Source of the DNA: Bacillota bacterium
GTDB taxonomy: Bacteria; Bacillota; Clostridia; Lachnospirales; Lachnospiraceae
Assembly: GCA_023420935.1 (NCBI GenBank)
Contig: JAEZUR010000133.1
Span: 1-62,418 of the forward strand
Direction: 5' to 3'
Length of the DNA: 62,418 bases
In this document: positions 16,386 through 23,760 of the stretch, in pieces
Layout of the letters: each line of letters starts with the position of its first letter
How positions within the stretch are numbered: position 1 is the first letter of the stretch
The notes under the pieces: model-generated
What the model saw: the letters and a program-made list of their open reading frames with translations, nothing else
Databases searched by the model: none
Told to the model about the DNA's origin: nothing
Translations under genes and position numbers: made by a program

Positions 16386-18860
16386 CTAACGGCGAAGTTC
16401 GATACCTAGTTTTTCAAGACCGTTTAAGATTTTATTCATTACGTCGCTTACATCTTTATCCTCTAAAGTACGATCTTTGGCACGGAAGGTGATGGAGTAG
16501 GCAACGGATTTGTGGCCTTCTTTGATCTGAGAACCTTCGTAGATATCAAAGAGGTTGTAGGATTCTAGAAGGTTACCTCCATTTTTGCGAATGATGGCTT
16601 CTATTTCTCCTACTAGGATTTCTTTTTTCATAACCATACTGATGTCTCGGCTTACTGCTGGGTATTTGGCAATACCTTGGTATTTGGTGTCAAAACTTGC
16701 ACGGCTAACGATCTCTGGCATATCAAGCACTGCGATGTATGCTTTCTCTCCGATGTCATAGTTGTCTAATACTTCTGGATGCACTTCACCTAAGTAACCA
16801 ATTACTACATCATTGTAAAGGATGTTGGCTTGACGTCCTGGGTGTAGGAATGGTTTTCCTGCATTTGGATCGTAGGTAGGGATTTGCTTCATTCCTATCT
16901 TTTCAAGGTATTCTTCTACTACACCTTTTAGGTCGAAGAAGTCTCCAGCACCGTACATTCCTAATGTCAACTGCATTCTTTCATCTGGAAGCTGTTCCAT
17001 TTTGGCAGATTGTTCTGCTGCCTCTCCTGCTTTGGATTCAAAGAAGGATGGAATATAAATGTTTCCTATTTCATAGAGACGAACATCTTTGTTTCTTCTA
17101 TTATAATTGGTTGATAATGAGGTTAACATTCCGTTTAAGGAAATCGTTCTCATAATACTAAAGTCCTCTCCTAATGGATTGGAGATTACAATTGTATTAC
17201 GTAATGCATGATCCTGTGGAATCAATAGCTTATCAAATACTTTTGGACTTTCAAATGAATAAGTCATTCCCTCGTTGAATCCAAATTGTTCTGCCATATC
17301 TCTTGCTATATTTTCAATACGAAGTTTGAAGGATAATTTACCAGTGGTAGCTTCTCCCTTAGGAAGAGTAGATGGAATCTTATCGTATCCGTAAAATCTT
17401 GCAACTTCTTCTGCAATATCTGCTTCACATTCTAAATCTTGTCTCCAGGTTGGGATGATTAATTCTTTTGTAGCTTCATCATAACCTAAATCAATTTTAT
17501 GGAAATATACCAGCATATCCGCTTCATTTAACTGGGTTCCTAACAACTTATTGATTCGGTCTGGGTTAAATGAAATGCGTTTTGGTTGTTTCACATTTTT
17601 ATATACATCCACACATCCACCAACTACTTCACCAGCGCCTAATTCGCTTATTAACTGACAAGCACGATTGATTGCTTCCATGGCGTTGTTTGGATCTAAG
17701 CCTTTTTCAAATTTGGCTGCTGCATCGGTACGGAAACCTAATTTCTTACCTGAAAGACGGATATTCGTTCCATCGAAACAAGCCGCTTCGAATAACATCG
17801 TCTTAACATCATCTGTAATCTTAGAATTTTCACCACCCATAATTCCTGCAATACCAACTGGCTTATCTGCATCACAGATCATTAAGATAGAAGAATCCAG
17901 GGTTCTCTCCTGTCCATCTAAGGTTGTAAATTTCTCGCCCTCATGGGCACGTCTAACGATAATTTTCTTACCAGCAATCTGATCTAGATCAAATGCATGC
18001 ATTGGCTGGCCGAATTCTTCCATTACATAATTGGTGATATCCACAATATTATTAATTGGACGGATTCCACTGGCTGCAAGGCGTCTCTGCATCCACATTG
18101 GAGATGGCTGGATTTTGATGTTCTTCACCACTCTTGCTACATAACGAGAACAGAGCTCATCTTGTACATCTACTGAAATATAATCGCTTGCTTTTTCGCT
18201 GTTTTCTTTTACTTCTACTACTGGTGGGCAGAATTTCTTACCAAAGGTAGCTGCTGCTTCTCTAGCCAAGCCAATCACACTAAAGCAATCTACACGATTG
18301 GAGGTAATCTCATATTCTACCACAATATCATCAAGACCTAACGCTTTAATAGCACTGGATCCGATCTCAATTCCGTCATATGCTTTGTTATCACTGAAAA
18401 TGTAGATTCCATTTTCCGGTGCATCTGGATACATTTCTTTGGTGGAACCAACTTCTTCAATGGAGCACATCATACCGCAGGATTCCACGCCACGAAGTTT
18501 ACCCTTCTTAATCTTGATACCACCAGGAGTCTTGTTCCCATCATGACCTCCGGCTACTCTACCACCATCTAATACAACAGGAACGATGTCGCCTTCTTTT
18601 ACATTAGGGGCTCCTGTTACAATCTGTACTGCATCTGTTTCGGATGCTCCAACCTGAACCTGACAAACAATTAATTTATCAGCATCTGGGTGTCTTTCTA
18701 TTTTTAAAATCTTACCTACTACGATTTTATCTAAATCGGCGTCTAATTTTTCATATCCTTCTACTTTTGAACCGCTTAATGTCATCGCATCTGTGTATTC
18801 CTGCGCTGTCACATCTAAGTCAGGAACATATGCTTTAATCCATGATAATGGTGTATTCAT
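16386..18860 (-). CDS. pheT: phenylalanyl-tRNA synthetase beta subunit
   Basis: Beta subunit of the alpha2-beta2 enzyme that charges tRNA-Phe; 824 residues, usual bacterial length about 800. Domain order seen: N-terminal MNTPLSWIKAYVPDLDV, OB-like tRNA-binding domain (VGKILKIERHPDADKLIVCQ), B3/B4 editing region (EITSNRVDCFSVIGLAREAA), B5 domain (INKLLGTQLNEADMLVYF), catalytic-like core (YGYDKIPSTLP) and the C-terminal anticodon-binding FDX-ACB domain (AKYPAVSRDISMVMKKEI). AGGAGG precedes the ATG. 18 bases separate it from pheS; both are under the upstream T-box. Confidence 0.97.
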   Translation of the reverse strand: MNTPLSWIKAYVPDLDVTAQEYTDAMTLSGSKVEGYEKLDADLDKIVVGKILKIERHPDADKLIVCQVQVGASETDAVQIVTGAPNVKEGDIVPVVLDGGRVAGGHDGNKTPGGIKIKKGKLRGVESCGMMCSIEEVGSTKEMYPDAPENGIYIFSDNKAYDGIEIGSSAIKALGLDDIVVEYEITSNRVDCFSVIGLAREAAATFGKKFCPPVVEVKENSEKASDYISVDVQDELCSRYVARVVKNIKIQPSPMWMQRRLAASGIRPINNIVDITNYVMEEFGQPMHAFDLDQIAGKKIIVRRAHEGEKFTTLDGQERTLDSSILMICDADKPVGIAGIMGGENSKITDDVKTMLFEAACFDGTNIRLSGKKLGFRTDAAAKFEKGLDPNNAMEAINRACQLISELGAGEVVGGCVDVYKNVKQPKRISFNPDRINKLLGTQLNEADMLVYFHKIDLGYDEATKELIIPTWRQDLECEADIAEEVARFYGYDKIPSTLPKGEATTGKLSFKLRIENIARDMAEQFGFNEGMTYSFESPKVFDKLLIPQDHALRNTIVISNPLGEDFSIMRTISLNGMLTSLSTNYNRRNKDVRLYEIGNIYIPSFFESKAGEAAEQSAKMEQLPDERMQLTLGMYGAGDFFDLKGVVEEYLEKIGMKQIPTYDPNAGKPFLHPGRQANILYNDVVIGYLGEVHPEVLDNYDIGEKAYIAVLDMPEIVSRASFDTKYQGIAKYPAVSRDISMVMKKEILVGEIEAIIRKNGGNLLESYNLFDIYEGSQIKEGHKSVAYSITFRAKDRTLEDKDVSDVMNKILNGLEKLGIELRR

Positions 18861-18878
18861 TTTATTTTCCCTCCTAGT

Positions 18879-19898
18879 CTAGAATTGTTTTAAGAATCTA
18901 GTGTCATTTTCATATAAAAGTCTCATGTCATCGATTTCGTATTTTAATAAAGCGATACGTTCAAGACCCATACCAAATGCGAAACCAGAGTATTCTTTTG
19001 GATCAATTCCGCTCATTTCCAATACTTTTGGATGAACCATTCCACAACCTAAGATTTCAATCCAACCAGAACCTTTACAGAAACGGCATCCGGAACCGCC
19101 GCATTTAAAGCAGGTTACGTCTACTTCTGCACTTGGCTCAGTGAATGGGAAATGATGAGGTCTGAATTTTACTTTGGTCTCTTCCCCAAATAATTCTTTT
19201 GCAAATTCTGCTAAGGTGCCTTTTAAATCAGCAAAGGTAATATTCTTATCAATTACCAATCCTTCGATCTGATGGAAGGATGGTGAGTGAGTTGCGTCTA
19301 CTTCATCGGAACGGAATACTCTACCTGGTGCGATCATACGGATTGGAAGTTTTCCTTTTTCCATCTCATGCACCTGTACCGGTGAAGTCTGTGTACGAAG
19401 AAGAATATTGCTGTTAACATAGAACGTATCTTGCTCGTCTTTGGCCGGATGGTTGGCTGGAATATTGAGGGCTTCGAAGTTGTAGTAGTCAAACTCAACT
19501 TCTGGTCCTTCGATTACTTCATAGCCCATTCCTACAAAGATTCTCTCCACTTCTTCTAATGCAATGGTATTCGGATGACGATGTCCTACCATTGGTTTTT
19601 TTGCTGGAAGAGTTACGTCAATGGTTTCTTGTTTGATTTTTTCTTCTCTTGCTTTTTTCGCTAATGCAGACATTTTCTCTTCTAATTTGGCTTCAATGGA
19701 AGTTCTTGCATCATTTACAAGTTGACCAACCTTTGGTCTATCCTCTGGTGCCACATCCTTCATGGATTTTAGTACTTCAGTTAATTCACCTTTTTTTCCA
19801 AGAAATGCAACACGGATCTCATTTAATTTGTCAAGCTGCTCAGAAACGTTAATCTGAGCTAATGCTTCATCCATAATTTTCTGCAATTTTTCTTTCAT
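18879..19898 (-). CDS. pheS: phenylalanyl-tRNA synthetase alpha subunit
   Basis: Catalytic alpha subunit of PheRS, 339 residues. Seen: N-terminal coiled coil (MKEKLQKIMDEALAQI), class II motif 2 region (RTQTSPVQVHEM then RMIAPGRVFRSDEVDATHSP), and motif 3 FGMGLERIALLKYEI. A cysteine pattern CFKCGGSGCRFCKGSGW, common in Firmicute PheS, is present. AGGAGG precedes the ATG. First gene of pheS-pheT, preceded by a T-box leader. Confidence 0.97.
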   Translation of the reverse strand: MKEKLQKIMDEALAQINVSEQLDKLNEIRVAFLGKKGELTEVLKSMKDVAPEDRPKVGQLVNDARTSIEAKLEEKMSALAKKAREEKIKQETIDVTLPAKKPMVGHRHPNTIALEEVERIFVGMGYEVIEGPEVEFDYYNFEALNIPANHPAKDEQDTFYVNSNILLRTQTSPVQVHEMEKGKLPIRMIAPGRVFRSDEVDATHSPSFHQIEGLVIDKNITFADLKGTLAEFAKELFGEETKVKFRPHHFPFTEPSAEVDVTCFKCGGSGCRFCKGSGWIEILGCGMVHPKVLEMSGIDPKEYSGFAFGMGLERIALLKYEIDDMRLLYENDTRFLKQF

Positions 19899-19977
19899 TT
19901 TTATGACCTCCTAGTCTCTATTCATTGTGTGTTTGCTTGATTGACGCAAACATTTCTTTTTATGGGTTTTATTTTGG

Positions 19978-20359
19978 ACATAAGAAAGCCCCTTACCCAA
20001 TCCTGGATAAGGGGCGAAGATTCATTCCGCGGTACCACCCTAATTCTTATATGGATTATGTTTTAGTATTAAACTATCATAATCAAAATAAGCACTCTTT
20101 ATGCGTAACGTGCATTCACGGCATCTCTTACTGAAAAAGAAATCTTTTTGTTAGGAGACGCGGCTCCAGTGGGAAATTAGCTATTATCAAAACCTAAGGA
20201 AGCTTACAGCCGGTGGCTTCCTCTCTCTGAGAAGTTATGTTCTTGGTTAAGAGCACTCTTAATCAAGAACTGAACACTCTGAATGTGTAATAATTCATAG
20301 AATTCAGGTTGTTCCCTAATAATAGTTTGAACACTTTCATTGCCTGTAATATATACTTA
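19978..20359 (-). promoter_or_regulatory. T-box leader, tRNA-Phe responsive
   Basis: Minus-strand leader of pheST. The T-box proper AGGGTGGTACCGCGG lies at 20027-20041. The terminator stem GCCCCTTA / TAAGGGGC (19988-19995, 20008-20015) is followed by TTTCTT. Uncharged tRNA would favour the antiterminator. A UUC (Phe) triplet at 20231-20233, just before an AGAGAGAGG run, is the best specifier candidate; that assignment is inference from position. Confidence 0.93.
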
Positions 20360-20365
20360 ACGTTT

Positions 20366-20393
20366 ATTTTAACATAATTATGATTTGTGTCAA
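20366..20393 (-). promoter_or_regulatory. promoter of the pheST T-box transcript
   Basis: The minus strand reads TTGACA (20388-20393), 16 bases, TAAAAT (20366-20371), with an extended TGT. Confidence 0.8.
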
Positions 20394-20441
20394 GGGGATT
20401 TTTAATACATTTGTATTTATGTTAGTATACGTTGTTGATTT

Positions 20442-20746
20442 GAGAACGGTTACAGGTAAGATTTTGGGCTGCCCGTGCTGTGTGCGAAAGCGGGTGCAGG
20501 ATTACTAGCAGTTCTAAGGCATTTCGCGCACTTGAAACAATCAGAGCGCGCAAAAACTCCTCAGGGAATATAGAAAAACCTACGCAGTAGCTTTTTTCTA
20601 TATTCCCTTCGTCAGACATTTGCGCTCGTGCGAATTATCGCACGTCTGATTTGATCGTTTGCTCAATGCCTAAGAACTGCACGTAACCTGCAGACGCTTT
20701 CGCACACAGCACGAGCAACCAAAAATCTTACCTGCAACCTGGTTCC
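20442..20746 (-). repeat. 300-bp structured hairpin element, copy A1
   Basis: Almost the whole 305 bases fold back. Outer arms share ACAGGTAAGATTTT. A perfect 19-bp stem lies at 20474-20492/20695-20713, a 15-bp stem with one mismatch follows, and the apical stem is at 20565-20606. Read on the minus strand it shares four conserved blocks with copy A2 at 48289-48592: 20669-20689 (identical), 20607-20654 (45 of 48), 20529-20564, and 20495-20519 (identical). The side hairpin GTGCGA TAAT TCGCAC is kept in both. No protein frame. It stands 50 bases upstream of the pheST promoter, in the same direction. Confidence 0.85.
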
Positions 20747-20789
20747 TCAATGTTTCACAGCTATAATCTGTTTATGAAAGTAATCTATC

Positions 20790-20818
20790 ACTTGAATTAA
20801 TTTCAATTCAAGTTTTTA
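20790..20818 (+). terminator. AT-rich terminator-like hairpin
   Basis: ACTTGAATT / AATTCAAGT (20790-20798, 20805-20813) followed by TTTTT on the plus strand. No plus-strand gene precedes it, so it either ends an unseen transcript across A1 or shields the toxin locus from read-through. Confidence 0.5.
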
Positions 20819-20888
20819 TTAAAATTCCATCTTTCTACTTCTATATTTATCCACAAATAATCTGAAAATTATTAGCAATTATCACATC

Positions 20889-20917
20889 TTGAGTATAAAA
20901 AAGCAGTATGTTATTAT
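20889..20917 (+). promoter_or_regulatory. toxin promoter
   Basis: TTGAGT (20889-20894), 17 bases, TATTAT (20912-20917), with an extended TGT; start near 20924. Confidence 0.7.
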
Positions 20918-20945
20918 TTTTCTAAGAGTAATCATGTACAGGGTG

Positions 20946-21000
20946 ATAGCCTCCTGAATTTTGCCGGACAACCGGACAATTGCGAAAGGAGGTGAGCTAT
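20946..21000 (+). promoter_or_regulatory. SD-sequestering leader of the toxin mRNA
   Basis: ATAGCCTCCT (20946-20955) can pair with the ribosome site AGGAGG plus GCTAT (20987-20992, 20996-21000), leaving a three-base bulge. The inner stem is CCGG ACAA CCGG. This would hide the toxin start in full-length mRNA, as known for type I toxins. Confidence 0.6.
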
Positions 21001-21098
21001 TGGATACATATCAAGTTTTTACTTTACTGTTTCTATTTGGTAGTTTCCTCATCGCTTTGCTTTCCTATATTGATAGGAATAACAAGCATAAAAAATAG
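21000..21098 (+). CDS. holin-like small toxin of a type I toxin-antitoxin locus
   Basis: 32 residues, start TTG: MDTYQVFTLLFLFGSFLIAL then LSYIDRNNKHKK. One membrane helix and a charged tail match the putative holin-like toxin family (Hol_Tox; TxpA/BsrG-like), which damages the membrane when made without its antisense RNA. AAAGGAGGTG stands just upstream of the TTG. A promoter, a leader that can mask the ribosome site, a 3' terminator (21159-21189) and a convergent antisense RNA are all visible, so the locus looks complete. Confidence 0.85.
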   Translation: MDTYQVFTLLFLFGSFLIALLSYIDRNNKHKK

Positions 21099-21191
21099 CC
21101 TACCCTGTCGGACCAGGATAGGCTGCTCTCACTGAGAGCTAATTAAAACACCATTCAGGAGCTCCACCAAGTGGGTGATTGCTCTTTTTCT
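21089..21191 (-). ncRNA. antisense antitoxin RNA
   Basis: Predicted minus-strand RNA of about 100 bases starting near 21191. It runs through the hairpin GCTCTC ACT GAGAGC and ends at the stem AGCCTATCCTGG / CAGGGTAGGCT (21097-21124) followed by ATTTTTT. It would be fully complementary to the 3' half of the toxin mRNA, overlapping its last codons, the arrangement known for RatA/TxpA. Confidence 0.75.
21159..21189 (+). terminator. toxin mRNA terminator
   Basis: GAGC..CACC / GGTG..GCTC stem (21159-21168, 21174-21184) followed by TTTTTC. Confidence 0.7.
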
Positions 21192-21197
21192 ACCTTT

Positions 21198-21226
21198 AAT
21201 ATATCATATACTGAATAAGTTTTCAA
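21198..21226 (-). promoter_or_regulatory. antitoxin RNA promoter
   Basis: The minus strand reads TTGAAA (21221-21226), 17 bases, TATATT (21198-21203), with an extended TGA. It faces the toxin promoter and is nearer consensus at -35. Confidence 0.7.
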
Positions 21227-21441
21227 TATAGAAAATTTCCATTTATCATATATCACTTCTCATTTTCATTTTATAATTTCCTCGTATATGGTAAAATATA
21301 TAAATAACAATATTTTATTTCGAAACATAAGTTGATAATAACTAGCAAGCGAATAAGTAACCGCTATCTATATACTCATATCCTTTTTTCTAAACAGCAT
21401 AATAACGATAACTTATAATACATTCAACAATAAAGTAGAAG

Positions 21442-21628
21442 CATGAATATGGTTGCATATGGATTCAGCTTGGTCAGACCGGCTGACGACGGCGTATTTG
21501 GTCGACTCGAGACTCAAGTGAACATGGCGCCTGCTTATGCGACATGTTCACTACGCTTTGAGGCTCGAAAGCGACCATGCCTAGGAAGGTAAGGCGACCA
21601 AATGAATCCATATGCAACCATATTCATG
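21442..21628. repeat. long hairpin element H3
   Basis: Perfect 26-bp inverted arms at 21442-21467 and 21603-21628 (CATGAATATGGTTGCATATG...). Internal stems include AGTGAACATG / CATGTTCACT around GCGCCTGCTTATGCGA and GAGACTCAA / TTTGAGGCTC. No frame of its own. It sits between the toxin locus and the CgeB-like gene, whose ribosome site begins 40 bases downstream. Confidence 0.8.
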
Positions 21629-21684
21629 AACACAACCTATATTATTACCACACATATCACCTACGTACGAAAGGTATTCCATAT

Positions 21685-22860
21685 ATGTCCAATATCAAAA
21701 AACTAATTCTCTTCAAAGGCGACATCGAAACCCTAGGATATTTTTCCGAACAGCTCGCCAAAGCATTTACTGAATTGGGTTACGAGGTATTTGTCTTTGA
21801 CTTCACCAATGAATACAAAAGCTTTCTTGACCTAACTTGGTTTGCGGATGCGAACACCACTGCAATGGTTACCTTTAATTTCACTGGAATCAATGGGGAT
21901 GAGGTGTTTGATACACAATCCGGAATTACCTTTTGGGAAGAACGTAATATTTTATGTGTAAATATTATTGTTGATCATCCATTTTATTATCATGAACACT
22001 TAAAAAATATACCACCAAGATACAAACAATTTTGCATTGATGAATACCATCTTGCTTATATGAAACGATTTTTCCCTGATATTGATGTTGTATCTTTTCT
22101 TCCTCTTGGAGGAACTAAAGTATGCGATACGTTTATCCCATATGAGGAACGTGCTATGGATATCGTTATGACAGGTAATTATACTCCTCCCCATGAATTT
22201 GACCAATATATTAATCGCATTGATGAAGAATATGCGGCTTTTTATCGTGGTATCATCGACGAATTAATTGAGCATCCTTCTACAACCATGGAAGAAGCGA
22301 TGGAAAAACACGCTAAGACAGAAATGGGGCAACTTTCAGATGAAGATTTGAAAGCTTGTATGAGTAATATGATTTTTATAGATCTATATGTGAGATTCTA
22401 TTATCGAGGTTTGGTAGTAAAAACCTTAGTGGATCATGGATTTAAAGTTCATGTTTTCGGAAAGGGTTGGGATAAACTAGACTGTGTTCATAAAGAGAAT
22501 TTAATTGAAGGCGGCAGTGTTGATTCCCACGAATGCCTCGTGCAAATAAGAAATGCACGTATTTCTTTAAATGTAATGCCATGGTTTAAAGCCGGTGCCC
22601 ACGATCGCATCTTTAACTCCATACTGAATAAGGCAGTCTGTGTTACAGACGATAGTACCTACCTCTTGGAGCAGTTTACCAATCATAACGATCTTGTTTT
22701 CTATTCCTTGGAGCATGTGGACCAATTGCCGATACTGATAGAAGATTTATTGCAACATCCAAGCAAGGCCAAAGTATTGATAGAAAATGGTTATAAAAAG
22801 GCCATGGATTATCACACTTGGAGTCACCGAGCTAAAACAATTTCGGATATGATACTATAG
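21685..22860 (+). CDS. CgeB-like glycosyltransferase (DUF3880/Glyco_trans_1_2)
   Basis: 391-residue GT-B type glycosyltransferase related to CgeB, a spore-coat maturation protein, and to capsule/flagellin glycosyltransferases. Seen: N-terminal Rossmann-like start KKLILFKGDIETLGYFSEQL, a central stretch with VDHPFYYHEHL, and the C-terminal donor-binding domain (SLNVMPWFKAGAHDRIFNSI then NKAVCVTDDSTYL). The ATG at 21685 follows AAAGG by about 9 bases. An in-frame ATG far upstream lies inside hairpin H3 and is not used. The acceptor is unknown. A YihY/BrkB gene follows in the same direction. Confidence 0.8.
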   Translation: MSNIKKLILFKGDIETLGYFSEQLAKAFTELGYEVFVFDFTNEYKSFLDLTWFADANTTAMVTFNFTGINGDEVFDTQSGITFWEERNILCVNIIVDHPFYYHEHLKNIPPRYKQFCIDEYHLAYMKRFFPDIDVVSFLPLGGTKVCDTFIPYEERAMDIVMTGNYTPPHEFDQYINRIDEEYAAFYRGIIDELIEHPSTTMEEAMEKHAKTEMGQLSDEDLKACMSNMIFIDLYVRFYYRGLVVKTLVDHGFKVHVFGKGWDKLDCVHKENLIEGGSVDSHECLVQIRNARISLNVMPWFKAGAHDRIFNSILNKAVCVTDDSTYLLEQFTNHNDLVFYSLEHVDQLPILIEDLLQHPSKAKVLIENGYKKAMDYHTWSHRAKTISDMIL

Positions 22861-22923
22861 TATCGCTTTTTGGCATATACTATATATGAGACATATCAAT
22901 CACATAGACTGGAGGTCAAAGTT

Positions 22924-23760
22924 ATGTTGATTATTAATTTTCTCAAACACATACGTATTTTCCTTGCAAGATTGCGGGATGATTATGTAGCAGCTTTTTC
23001 AGCACAGGCTGCTTTTTTTATCATACTATCTATTTTTCCGTTTCTTATGTTCTTATTAACCATATTGCAATATATGCCGTTCACGGAGAGTGACTTACAA
23101 AAAGTAGCGATAGAAGTATTTCCCCCGGCCTTTAGCTCGTATATTCTATCAATCATAAATGAAATCTATCGACAAGCTTCTGGTACAATTATCTCTATTA
23201 CGGTAATCACTGCACTTTGGTCTGCCTCAAGAAGTTTCCTAGCCATTATTCGAGGACTGAATTCAGTTTATCAGATTGAAGAAACCAGAAATTATCTAAA
23301 ACTTCGTATTACCTCGACCTTTTACACGCTAATGTTTGCCTTGATATTAATTGTTTCCTTAGGTTTTCTTGTGTTTGGTAATAGTTTATATGTTTGGATT
23401 CAGCACCGAGTTCCAGCGCTTGGAGAAGTTGCCTTATTAATCATAAGTATTCGGACAATTGTTGGTTTATGCATATTAATTCTTTTCTTTTTATTACTTT
23501 ATATTGTGATTCCAGACAGGAAATCCAGCCTCATGGAAGAACTTCCTGGAGCGGTTCTTACCAGTCTTGGCTGGATGGTATTTTCCTATCTGTATTCTTT
23601 TTATATTGAAAACATGGGGAATTATTCAAAAATGTATGGTAGCTTAACTGCTATCGTTCTTTTGATGCTCTGGTTATACGCCTGTATGTATATGATGTTT
23701 ATTGGTGGAGAGATTAATGTATATCTTCAATCCAAACGTGGTCGAACCAAGAAGAGTTAA
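22924..23760 (+). CDS. YihY/BrkB family inner-membrane protein
   Basis: 278 residues with six membrane helices. Family features are present: DDYVAAFSAQAAFFIILSIF near the N-terminus, TALWSASRSFLAIIRGLN, and GSLTAIVLLMLWLYACMYMM at the C-terminal end. The family was once called ribonuclease BN in error; its role is unproven, with transport or envelope integrity suggested. GGAGG 8 bases ahead fixes the start at 22924. The stop overlaps the stop of the convergent SpoIID-domain gene by four bases, leaving no room for a terminator. Confidence 0.88.
   Translation: MLIINFLKHIRIFLARLRDDYVAAFSAQAAFFIILSIFPFLMFLLTILQYMPFTESDLQKVAIEVFPPAFSSYILSIINEIYRQASGTIISITVITALWSASRSFLAIIRGLNSVYQIEETRNYLKLRITSTFYTLMFALILIVSLGFLVFGNSLYVWIQHRVPALGEVALLIISIRTIVGLCILILFFLLLYIVIPDRKSSLMEELPGAVLTSLGWMVFSYLYSFYIENMGNYSKMYGSLTAIVLLMLWLYACMYMMFIGGEINVYLQSKRGRTKKS

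Noticed and set aside
20422..20619. 65-codon minus-strand frame in hairpin A1
   Set aside because: It lies wholly in the inverted repeat, has no ribosome site and merely reflects the fold-back sequence.
21577..21684. Longer start for the CgeB-like gene
   Set aside because: The upstream ATG is inside hairpin H3 with no ribosome site; ATG at 21685 has AAAGG.
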